From Balaenoptera acutorostrata (Eukaryota; Chordata; Mammalia; Artiodactyla; Balaenopteridae): a stretch of DNA of 64,000 nucleotides. Positions 33,329 through 43,199 of the stretch are shown here, piece after piece. The notes under the pieces were generated by a model. It saw only the letters and a list, made by a program, of their open reading frames with translations. It had not been told where the DNA came from and ran no database searches. Each line of letters starts with the position of its first letter. Position 1 is the stretch's first letter. The DNA lies in the NCBI RefSeq assembly GCF_949987535.1, contig NC_080075.1, positions 3,472,001 through 3,536,000 on the forward strand, read 5' to 3'. A program made the translations under genes and the position numbers.

Positions 33329-33329
33329 T
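33178..33329. repeat. (CCTT)n/(CTTT)n microsatellite inside an L1 5'UTR
   Basis: A pure pyrimidine tract of CCTT, CCCT and CTTT tetramers. The young L1 has only a short GAAA run at the matching place (15659-15677), so this tract expanded after insertion or in this sublineage. Confidence 0.95.
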
Positions 33330-33841
33330 CCCCCTTTTCTTCTGAGCCTTGTGGCTGGGTCTTCATGATCTGGCTGGGTGTCAGGCCTGAGCCTCTGAGG
33401 TGGGAGAGCTGAGTTCAGGACATTGGTCCACCGGAGACCTCCTGGCTCCACATAATATCAAATAGTGAAAGCTCTCCCAGAGATCTCCATCTCAATGCTA
33501 AGACCCAACTCCACTCAATGACCAGCAAGCTACAGTGCTGGACACCCTCTTCCAAACAACTAGCAAGACAGGAACACAACCCAATCCATTAGCAGAGAGG
33601 CTGCCTAAAATCATAATAAGGTCACAGACACCCCAAAACACACCACCAGATGCGGTCCTGCCCACCAGAAAGACAAGATCCAGCCTCATCCACCAGAACA
33701 CAGGCACCAGTCTGCTCCACCAGGAAGCCTACACAACCCACTGAACCAACCTTAGCCACTGGGGGCAGACACCAAAAACAACAGGAAATACGAACCTGCA
33801 GCCTGTGAAAAGGAGACCCCAAACACAGTAAGTTAAGCAAA

Positions 33842-34530
33842 ATGAGAAGACAGAGAAACACAGCAGATGAAGGAGCAAGGTAATAACCCACCAGACCAAA
33901 CAAATGAAGAGGAAATAGGCAGTCTACCTGAAAAAGAATTCAAAGTAATGATAGTAAAGGTGATCTAAAATCTTGGAAATAGAATGGAGAAAATACAAGA
34001 AATGGTTAACAAGGACCTAGAAGAACTAAAGAGCAAACAATGATGAACAACACAATAAATGAAATTAAAAATTCTCTAGAAGGAATCTATAGCAGAATAA
34101 CTGAGGCAGAAGAATGGATAAGTGACCTGGAAGATAAAATAGTGGAAATAACTATCACAGAGCAGAATAAAGAAAACAGAATGAAAAGAATTGAGGACAG
34201 TGTCAGAGACCTCTGGGACAACATTAAATGCACCAACATTCGAATTATAGGGGTCCTAGAAGAAGAAGAGAAAAAGAAAGGGACTGAGAAAATATTTGAA
34301 GAGATTATAATTGAAAACTTCCCTAATATGGGAAATGAAATATTCAATCAAGTCCAGGAAGTGCAGAGGGTCCCATACAGAATAAATCCAAGGAGAAACA
34401 CGTCAAGACACACATTAATCAAACTGTCAAAAACTAAATACAAGAAAAAATATTAAAAGCAGCAAGGGAAAACCAACAAATAACATACAAGGGAATCCCC
34501 ATAAGGTTAACAGCTGATCTTACAGCAGAA
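33842..34530 (+). pseudogene. L1 ORF1: L1 ORF1 remnant
   Basis: The ATG at 33842 is followed by a 2 bp deletion relative to the copy at 15136 ('cacagcag' for 'cacacagcag') and a stop after 13 codons. A later open piece (34040-34456) keeps coiled-coil and RRM segments (EAEEWISDLEDKIVEI, LWDNIKCTNIRIIGV) and ends in YKKKY. Not functional. Confidence 0.9.
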
Positions 34531-34781
34531 ACTCTGCAAGCCAGAAGGGAGTGACAGGACATATTTAAAGTGATGAAAGGGAAAAACCTACAATTAAGGT
34601 TCCTCTACCCAGCAAGGATCTCATTCAGATTTGATGGAGACAAGCCTTTACAGACAAGCAAAAGCTAAGAGAATTCAGCACCACCAAACCAGCTTTACAA
34701 CAAATGCTGAAGGAACTTCTCCAGGCAGGAAACACAAGAGAAGGAAAGACTGATAACAAAAAACCCAAAACAATTAAGAAA

Positions 34782-35417
34782 ATGGTAATAGGAACATACA
34801 TAGCAATAAATACCTTAAATGTAAATGGATTAAACGCTCCAACCAAAAGACACAGAGTAGGCATAGAAGGAACTTACCCCAACATAATAAAGGCCATATA
34901 TGACAAACCCACAGCCAACATTGTTCTCAATGGTGAAAAACTGAAACCATTTCCTCTAAGATCAGGAACGAGACAAGGTTGTCCACTCTCACCACTATTA
35001 TTCAACATAGTGTTGGAAGTTTTAGCCACTGCAATCAGAGAAGACAAAGAAATAAAAGGAATCCAAATCGAAAAAGAAGAAGTAAAGCTGTCACTGTTTG
35101 AAGATGACATGATACTATACATAGAGAATCCTAAAGATGCTACCAGAAAACTACTAGAGCTAATCAATGAATTTGGTAAAGTAGCAGGATACAAAATTAA
35201 TGCACAGAAATCTCTTGCATTCCTATACACCAATGATGAAAAATCTGAAAGAGAAATTAAGGAAACACTATCATTTACCATTGCAACAAAAAGAATAAAA
35301 TACCTAGGAATAAGCCTATCTAAGGAGACAAAAGACCTGTATGCAGAAAACTATAAGACACTGATGGAAAAAATTAAAGATGATACAAACAGATGGAGAG
35401 ATATACCATGTTCTTGA
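34782..35417 (+). pseudogene. L1 ORF2: L1 ORF2 fused across an in-frame deletion, altered RT motif
   Basis: Opens as [20 protein letters not shown], but after codon 25 (junction 34856/34857) it jumps to the equivalent of residue 619 of the intact ORF2 at 10365-14183. About 593 codons are missing, which removes nearly all of the endonuclease and the first half of the RT. The frame is kept and runs through the RT core, where the catalytic FADD reads FEDD (35097-35108). It stops at 35415-35417. Decayed ORF2 pieces continue to 36526 in shifted frames. Confidence 0.93.
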
Positions 35418-36526
35418 CCTGGAAGAATCAACATTGTGAAAATGACTCTATTACCCAAAGCAATCTACAGATTCAATGCAATCCCTATCAAACTAGCAAT
35501 GGCATTTTTCACAGAACTAGAACAAAAACTTTCACAATTTGTATGGAAACGCAAAGACCCCAAATAGCCAAAGCAATCTTGAGAAAGAAAAACGGAGCTG
35601 GAGGAATCAGGCTCCCTGACTTCAGACAATACTACAAAGCTACAGTAATCAAGACAGTATGGTACTGGCACAAAAACAGAAATATAGATCAATGGAACAG
35701 GATAGAAAGCCCAGAGATAAACCCATGTACATATGGTCACCTTATTTTTGATAAAGGAGGCAAGAAGATACAATGGAGGAAAGACAGCCTCTTCAATAAG
35801 TGGTGCTGGGAAAACTGGACAGCTACATGTAAATGAATGAAATTAGAACACTTCCTAACACCATACACAAAAATAAACTCAAAATGCATTAAAGACCTAA
35901 ATATAAGGCCAGACACTATAAAACTCTTAGAGGAAAACATAGGCAGAACTCTCTATGACATAAATCACAGCAAGGTCCTTTTTGACCCACTTCCTAGAGA
36001 AATGGAAATAAAAATAAAAATAAACAAATGAGATCTAATGAAACTTAAAAGCTTTTGCACAGCAAAGGAAAACAGAAACAAGACAAAAAGACAACCCTCA
36101 GAATGGGAGAAAATATTTGCAAATGAAGCAACTGACAAGGGATTAATCTCCAAAATTTACAAGCAGTTCATGCAGCTCAATATTAAAAAAACAAACAACC
36201 CAATCCAAAATTGGGCAGAAGACCTAAATGGATATTTCTCCAAAGAAGATATACAGATTGCCAACAAACACATGAAAGGAGGCTCAACATCACTAATCAT
36301 TAGAGAAATGCAAATCAAAACTACGACGTGTCACTGCAAACCAGTCAGAATGGCCGTCATCAAAAAATCTACAAACAGTAAGTGCTGGAGAGGGTGTGGA
36401 TAAAAGGGAACCCTCCTGCACTGTTGGTGGGAATGTAGATTGACACAGCCACTGTGGAGAACAGTATGGAGGTTCCTTAAAAAATTAATAATAGAACTAC
36501 CATACGACCCAGCAATCCCACTACTG
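35418..36526 (+). pseudogene. L1 ORF2: Decayed C-terminal half of the same L1 ORF2
   Basis: Frame-shifted pieces encode RINIVKM-, [20 protein letters not shown], NKWCWENW- and KCWRGCG-like segments. At least three frame breaks occur (near 35417, 35560 and 35836). It ends before the TMEYYSAIK segment. Confidence 0.9.
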
Positions 36527-36548
36527 CCAATCAACAACAACAAAAAAA

Positions 36549-37257
36549 CATGGTAGAATCTAGACTCAGAGTCAGGTCCTCTGGCTTGTGTTTTTATGCT
36601 TTTTTCAGTCAACCCCCAAAGGGGACACCTTCCCAATGGGATGAGGTTCATCACATGTTAGGGGTGACAACAAAATCAAGAAATGTTTGCTTTTCTAAAA
36701 AACAATTGCTGGCATCTTGGAATGCACTTACAAATGCAGAAGGTGTTCTTTCCTCTGGTCTCTACCTCTTCCTTATTGTTTCTCTCATCCTCATCACAGA
36801 ATTATGGAACCAAAAGTGACCCTCAGAGACAATTCTTATTTTGCTCCAGTGAAAGGACAAAAGTCAAATAATTATAGAGCGGAAATGGTTCATGCTTTCA
36901 ATGATCTAATTCTGCTTCTCTCGGAGTCCTTAGTGTACCTGTCATGTCTACAGCCTTGCAGATGGGCTGGCTTTGCTCACGGCTTCCTTGAATCTCTCCT
37001 GGTATATTGTCATCCTCTTCCCGTCCACTGAAAAACAGCTGCTCCTCTCCCGTTGCAGACTTGAAGACTGTCATTCAGTTCTCCGTTAGCTGCCTTTCTT
37101 TAGGCTAATTAAACCAAGATCCTTTTGCATTTTTTTCACAAAGACTATCCCAAGACGTCATCATTTGGGGTTTTCATTCCTCTTGCACTTCACGCTCTCC
37201 TGTTCCCCAATTAGATGTTGCATGGCATCTCTGGAGGCCAATGTTGAGAGTTTAGAT
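36549..37257. other. Unassigned sequence
   Basis: No repeat or exon recognised; two overlapping short open frames near 36680-37030 show no known domain. Confidence 0.5.
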
Positions 37258-37447
37258 CAATGGTTTTCAAAGTGTCCTCTCTCGACGAGCAGCATCAGCA
37301 CCATCGGTACCACCAGGAATTTGTTAGAAAAGCAAATCATTAGGTCCCACACCTACCAAATCAGAAACTCTGGCACTGGGGCCCTACAGTCAGGTTTAAC
37401 AAATTCTCCAGGGAATTCTGATGCATGGTAAAGTTGGAGAGTTATTT
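37258..37447. mobile_element. MER5A-like hAT-Charlie MITE
   Basis: Left end 'caatggttttcaaagtg', then 'gagcagcatcagcaccatc', 'aatttgttagaaaagc', 'aatcagaaactctgg', 'aattctgatgcatg' and 'aaagttggagag'. These are the words of MER5A in order, bounded by imperfect inverted ends. Confidence 0.85.
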
Positions 37448-37483
37448 TTCAGCCCTCTCTTTCCCCTCCCTTCATCGGCGAAA

Positions 37484-37620
37484 ATGCTTTTTAGCCCCCT
37501 TCATGTTGGGCGTGGCCACGTGACTTGCATTGGCCAATGGAATGTGAGTCAGTGTGAGACAAGCCTTAAAGGTGCTGGCGGGACTTGGGTTGGCTCTTGC
37601 ATACCAGTGATTGATCGTAA
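37484..37620 (+). mobile_element. MLT1-like LTR fragment (ERVL-MaLR)
   Basis: 'ggccacgtgacttgcattgg', 'ccaatggaatgtgagtcag' and the CTTGC-containing segment to about 37605 resemble the internal part of MLT1 LTRs. Edges are uncertain. Confidence 0.5.
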
Positions 37621-38407
37621 GACGAATGTGCCCCAGGTCCAAGAGAGTGTGGAGTTACCTGGAACAGAACACTTCAGTTTGTTTCAAAGAGAAGTGGAAG
37701 CAGAGATAAACTCTTTAGAAGTCTGTCTCCCTTACAGTCTAGACTCAGCCATGGACAGTATATGACACAGTAGGAAGTACAGACGTGTCCAGTGAACCAA
37801 CAGTCTACCGCACATGTTGCTAAAAGCGAACAAACAAACAATAAATAAATGGAGAGAAATGATTAAATGAAGTACAGTATACATTTTAGGCCAACTTTGT
37901 TTAGACAACCATCTGGATTCTTTAGGGGTAAAATAAAACCTCAATCACAGCAGATTAAATAAATAGAGCAGATGAAGTAAATAATTTTTTCACCTTGTAT
38001 GATGTCTGGAGAGAGATGGATGCTGTCATGGGTTCAGTGTTTGGATGATATCAGATCAGCTCGTGTGTGGAGAAGGGGCTGGCACTGAGTTCGTCCTTTT
38101 CTAGGTATTTCAAATAGAGGGTGTTTAATAAAGGAAATGACTATGTAAGGGTCAGAAGTGCAGAAAAGCAAATGGGGGGCATGACACCCTCCAGATATTA
38201 GCAGCATCATGAAGGACCAGAGAGATAAAAAGGGACATCTCTGAGGCATATTCGGAGGTCCCCAGCAGATCTGAGCTCAGACACCTATGGCATTCTCCTG
38301 TTCACAAGTGCATCCTGTATTAACTTTTCTCACTTTCCCACAATCCTACCACTTCTTCGTAGATTACTACTAAGATAACCACTTGTATCCACATCCTTAT
38401 CTATAGG
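37621..38407. other. Unassigned sequence
   Basis: No gene recognised. It may include further MLT1 remnants up to about 37700. Confidence 0.45.
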
Positions 38408-38408
38408 T

Positions 38409-38490
38409 GCTAAAGATCACCCATCATGGTTTCAGAGAACAGTTTTATTACACAAATGGGTTTTGCTTCCACAATGGGTGATCTTTAACA
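38409..38490. repeat. Imperfect hairpin: 21 bp inverted repeat arms
   Basis: The left arm 'gctaaagatcacccatcatgg' (38409-38429) and right arm (38469-38489, complement 'ttaaagatcacccattgtgg') match over an uninterrupted 14 bp, 'taaagatcacccat', plus scattered bases, with a loop of about 40 bp. No known MITE family is recognised. Confidence 0.7.
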
Positions 38491-38589
38491 AAATGATTTG
38501 AGGGGTCTTCGTGGGTTCTCCCAGAAGCAAAGCTGAGATAAGGATGTGGCTTACAAAACTTGACCAGGAAAATGTAAAGTAATTAAACA

Positions 38590-39095
38590 ATTAAAAAAAA
38601 AAAGTTGTGTTAGATTACATACAACATAAAATTTTCTAACAACTATTTTGAAGTGTACAGTTCACAGTGTTAAGTACATTCACACTGTTGTGCAACCATC
38701 ACCACCACCCATCTCCAGAACTTCTCATCTTGCAAAACTGAAACTCTGTACCCATTAAATAGTAACTCCCTATTTCCCACTATACTAGCCCCTGGCAACC
38801 ACTATTCTAGTTTTGGTCTCTATGAATTTGACTAGTTTAGGAACTTCATGTATGTGGACTCATACACTATTTGTCTTTTTTGTCTGGCTTATTTCACTCA
38901 GCATAATGTCCTCAAGGTTCATCCATATTGTAGCAGGTGCCAGAATTTCCTTCATTTTTAAGGCTGCATAATATTCCATTGTGTGTACATACCACATTTA
39001 GTTTATTTATTTGTCAATGGACACTTTCATTTTTTAGCTATTGGGAAGAATACTGTTATGAACAAGGTGTACAAGGAATTGAACTGTTCTTACAG
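38590..39095 (-). mobile_element. L1M 3' end fragment, minus strand
   Basis: The plus strand has 'gtgtacagttcacagtgtta', 'gtgcaaccatcaccaccacc', 'gcaaaactgaaactctgtac', 'tggcttatttcactcagc', 'gcataatattccattgtg'. These are L1M 3'UTR to ORF2-end words in reverse complement. Confidence 0.93.
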
Positions 39096-39689
39096 CAGCC
39101 TTCTTTGAGAAGTGGGTAAAGAAGATAAATTTATGTAGAAAATAGTTGAGTGCCGTCATGCTAAATTTGAATTAATTATGTCTAGTTAGTTTATGGAGAC
39201 ATAAATAGAGACACCAAATTGAATGCCTTGAGAGAGGTTAAACATGAAAACAGAAATCTGAAAATTATGAACAAAGAGGAAATTCATAAAATATTTAAGT
39301 GATTTTCATTAGGATGGGAGTGGGTTGGGATATAACTGCTGAGGTAAGGGGGGTGTATTGGATTTTCTAGACTCATCCCAAGACAAATAACAGAAGTCTA
39401 AGCTCAACAAAATCTTTCTGGTGGGTCACAATATAGAGAAGTCAGATGGAGAAAGCACACTGACTGAAGTAAAAATTCAGAACCAATGTTTTGGGAAGAT
39501 AATCTATAAAAGAGCAGACTTGGTAGAAGACAGATCACCATTCAGAAACAGGACAGAATGCAGTTGCTAGTGGAGATTTTGAAATATTGGAACGAAAACA
39601 GAGTTCTTTGAAAATTGAAGTTAGAGGAAATCTCTAGTAGGAGCGACAGAGAAATCATTCAGAAAATATTTATTTACTTCTTTTACATT
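39096..39689. other. Unassigned AT-rich sequence
   Basis: No family or exon recognised. A direct repeat 'atttatttacttctttta' occurs twice at about 39667-39705. Confidence 0.5.
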
Positions 39690-40262
39690 TATTTACTTCT
39701 TTTAGAAACAATGCTTGGACATTCCTTGTGGCAGATTCTACTTTCCAAAGATGGACACAGCATTACCTCTGGAAACCAATGCTCTTCTAGAACATTCCCA
39801 GTAAGGAGTAGAATCTAATTCTCTTCTCCTAGAATCTGGATCAACTCGGGACTCACTTGTAACTAAGAGAATTCAGTGGAAATGATGTTGTGTGACTCCC
39901 ACTCCTGGGTCCAGAAAGTCTTCATAACGTCTGCCTTGCAGTAGGAATACTCGGTCTTGAAGCCCTTAGTTGTGACGTAAGTAGCCTTCTATCCTGAGAC
40001 AACCATGCTGTAAGGAAGCGCAACTAACCAGATGCAGAGAGACCAAACTGAGAGGTTCTGAGTCTATGGAAGAGAAAAAGATGCTCAGAAAGTCCCCAGC
40101 TGTTATGTCTCCTGCAACTGCATGGGAGACCCTGAGGCAGAACCGTTGAGACTGTGGGTCAGGAACTTGCCCCTCCCTGATTCCTGACCCACAGACCCCG
40201 TGAGAGATAATGAGAAAGGTTCTTGCTTTACGCAACTACATTTTGGATTGGTTTGTTACCCA
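39690..40262 (+). mobile_element. MLT1-like LTR (ERVL-MaLR), decayed
   Basis: 'gtagaatctaattctcttctcc', 'gtgtgactccca', 'gggagaccctgaggcagaac', 'tcctgacccacagaccc', 'gtgagagataatgagaa' and 'tttggattggtttgttaccc' follow the order of MLT1-type LTRs to their 3' end. Assignment is by recollection of the consensus. Confidence 0.6.
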
Positions 40263-43199
40263 GCCTTGGATGCCAGAGCACTACTTGTGGGCCAGGTGCC
40301 ATTTTGTGTGCTTAGGGTCAGTGGTTTGAAAATAGAACTGCCCTTGGTTTCATGAGGTGTACACACCAGGTAGAAACAGAGAAAATGAGGGTGATTAGAC
40401 TCAACACCTGTCAAAGAGATAGGATGGAATGACAAAGAAGAATGGCAGGGAAAAATACCAATGACCCAGGCTGGCTAGGACTTTTCCGGCATTTTGGGGT
40501 GAAGGAGACGAAAGTATCTTATATGCAAGGGAAGCGTTGTTCCTTCCCCACTTCCTTGCTGCTGGTAGGATGGGAAGTGAGGTGCAGAAGCACCAGGAGG
40601 GAGGAAGGAAGAGGGAAAGATAGAAACTTTAATGCCTCTCTGGGACAAGTGTAACCTGAGCGATGCCAAGGTGTGTTAAACCAGTTCCTAGAGATGAGCA
40701 AAATGCTGTTACAATAATCTCCCTTTTGGGGGCACTCCGGGGTCACGCTTCCTTAAAGGTACTCATTGTTAAGCCGTGGGCAGAACCATGCCTAGCTGTG
40801 GGTGCTTTGTGGCCGGAACAAAGGACAAAATAGGTGTACACTCCCCCCTACGCCCCACATATAATTTGTAGCATTTTAATCTTTCTACTTGTCTCCGCTT
40901 ATGAATTTCTTATAGAATTATTTAATGATGTGAGTTCAATGGGCAATTTGAAAATCTACTTAATTTACCGTTTCTTTCCTCAGTGATTCAGTGAGGCACT
41001 GCACGCTGTACTGAAGAGGCAGCAGACTGAACGTGGCCGAGAGGAAAATCATCTGACGCGAGACAGTTAACACTTAAGCAGCCTCGGATGCTCAATCCCG
41101 GGATCCCTATAACTATGACAGGACGGTGGGGAGCTTCACAGATCAAAGAAAGAGTGGATCACGTTAAAGAAACAGCATCAAACACATCTCACGCCCAGTC
41201 TCGGAATGCCCCCCGTGTGTCTAGACGTCCTATGATGTGAAGGGAATGAGTTTTACAGGGCAAATGCAATACAAGCAAAGGAGCAGAGGATGTAATCTTA
41301 AATTGAGTCAGTAGTCTGGAAAAGGAGACATGGAGAATATGCCCAGTAGCATTGCAGGAACGCATTCCTGTAATAAGCTCGGGAATCACCTGTACAGATC
41401 TCTGACATTAGTGAATATATATTAGTAACTCAGGATGACTAAGAATATTCGCGATTCTTCTGAATGGACCAAGCACATTGACTGGCAATAGGAGACAAAG
41501 GAGAGAGTTGCGGGGAAGGAGAGGTTGCACAAAAAGGTGTTAAGAGTCCTCATCTCGCAGATGTATCTGATTTGCTCCCATTGGCTTGTCTCTCAAGACG
41601 TGTCCTCACCAAAGCTGATGGATACCAAAGTGGGTCTCACCCACAGATGAGGTATTCCACTCTCCCCAGGGTCAAGTTAGAGCAGCTCATTATGTCTTAG
41701 GGCAAATCGATGTCAGAGCACTTGTTCTTTGCATGGGGCGAACGGGTAGGTCGTAGTTTCAAATCCAGGGTGTAATGACTGAAGGGCATGACCTCGCCTG
41801 GGAGAGTCTTCGACCGCCTCTGCAGGTCTCAGCTCAGTTCTTAACAGAGAGATGTCCGCGCTGCTCAGCCGATGGTTCTGCTGACGGAAGGTAAAATTAG
41901 CCACCACCAGGCTCCCCTTCCTCACCTTGATGTACACGGAGGCTGTGAGAATGTGTCTGGTCATATGGAGGGAAAGCTGCAGACATCAAAACCATCCACG
42001 AGTGCTTTCACAAGCATCACATTCAAACTGGAGAGAGAGACTCAAATTAGTAAGCAAGCCTGCCTCTGTTTCCTAATGCTCATTCAGACAGAGGTTCAAT
42101 GGCTGGAAATTATTGAAATGAGGCAGATGTCAAGGGGATCCTGCAAATGCAGCTCCTTCCCGGCAGCAGTAATTGTGTGCCTACGGTTTCAGGATCCGTG
42201 TGAAATCTCCACACTGTGAAGAGTCCTAAAGTACCTGCCGCTGCCACTTTCCATTTTGTTGCCAAGTTGAACGAACGCACAGACGGAGTTGAAAGCTCTG
42301 GGATGTGCTTGGAGCTGAATCGCAGCATCATGTTTCCAGTCGTGAGATGGAGTAAAGCCCCCGTGCGCCATCTCCCACCCCGACCCCAAGACCGTGCACA
42401 TCATTTCAGGCGACTTCCGTCCTCCTGTCACTGTTTTCCCTCCGCTCCTCCCACTGAAACTGGTCGGTCTGGATCTTCCTTGCTCGGGAAGAGACACAGT
42501 CTTGAAATATTAGGTTTCCTCTTGGTTTTTCGGCTGAGCGCAGTCGGTCTCCGTTTTTCAAACCAACAGATGTAAAGCATCTAAGAGGTGAGAAAATAAT
42601 CACATTTACGGGGTGGGATGGGGGGAGTTTGCTGTTATGCTTGTTTTTGAAAAGGTGGCCCAAGCCCAGGAATTCCGGGTCTGAAGGAGACAGGAAGAGG
42701 GGAGGGGGGTTAAACACAGGTCTTTTTCGGAATCTGTGACCACGTGATGCCCGGCGACATCCCACCGTTGTGAGGACCCGCAAAGATGCCAGGAAGGCGG
42801 CTCAGCCATACTCCCCCCTTTCAGGAGGGAGCGGGGGACCATCCAGGTGGCAAACCGAGCTAGACAATGAAACGAGGGTTTTCTTCCAGCGGAGAAATGT
42901 CTTTATGTTTAGGCTGGATAGGTGAGCAGGTACAACTAAAAGTTGACAAGGAGCCCTTTGTGCTCGAAAATGCTGCTGATGGAATCTGGACACTTAGCTG
43001 TCTTCAGCGTGGCCCCCTGAGCAAGGGCTTGCATCGCAAACAGGAGGGAGACAGGTCCTACCCGGCACTCACCTGCTCCCCACGACCCAGCGCCCCTAGA
43101 GCTGGCAGCTGGGTGGGGAGAACGCCAGCACCTCGCAAACTCCACCCACACGGCTTTTTTTTGGGCGGGGCCAGTGTACATATTGTTTTATGTGAAATA
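40263..43199. other. Unassigned, repeat-poor sequence
   Basis: No interspersed repeat or exon recognised over about 2.9 kb. Base composition is mixed, with GC-richer parts at 42340-42500 and 43000-43150. Open frames on both strands near 42200-42840 overlap and show no domain. Confidence 0.45.

Larger units (their letters stand above)
32745..36548 (+). mobile_element. L1 with internal deletions and no standard 3'UTR
   Basis: Starts with an L1 head ('ttcaagatggcggaggag', 32754-32771). Part of the 5'UTR is missing compared with the copy at 15137-17018: the head joins at about 32890 to the distal 5'UTR ('gtgagtgtatatgtgcatgc'). Then come a pyrimidine microsatellite, distal 5'UTR, broken ORF1 (33842-34530), ORF2 with a large deletion, and the ORF2 C-terminal region to 36526. 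It ends there ('cagcaatcccactactg') and passes straight into an A-rich 'caacaacaaaaaaac' tail, about 400 bp of coding sequence and the 3'UTR being absent. Confidence 0.93.

Noticed and set aside
33130..33451. Lys/Glu/Arg-rich minus-strand frames
   Set aside because: Translation of the CCTT/CTTT microsatellite.
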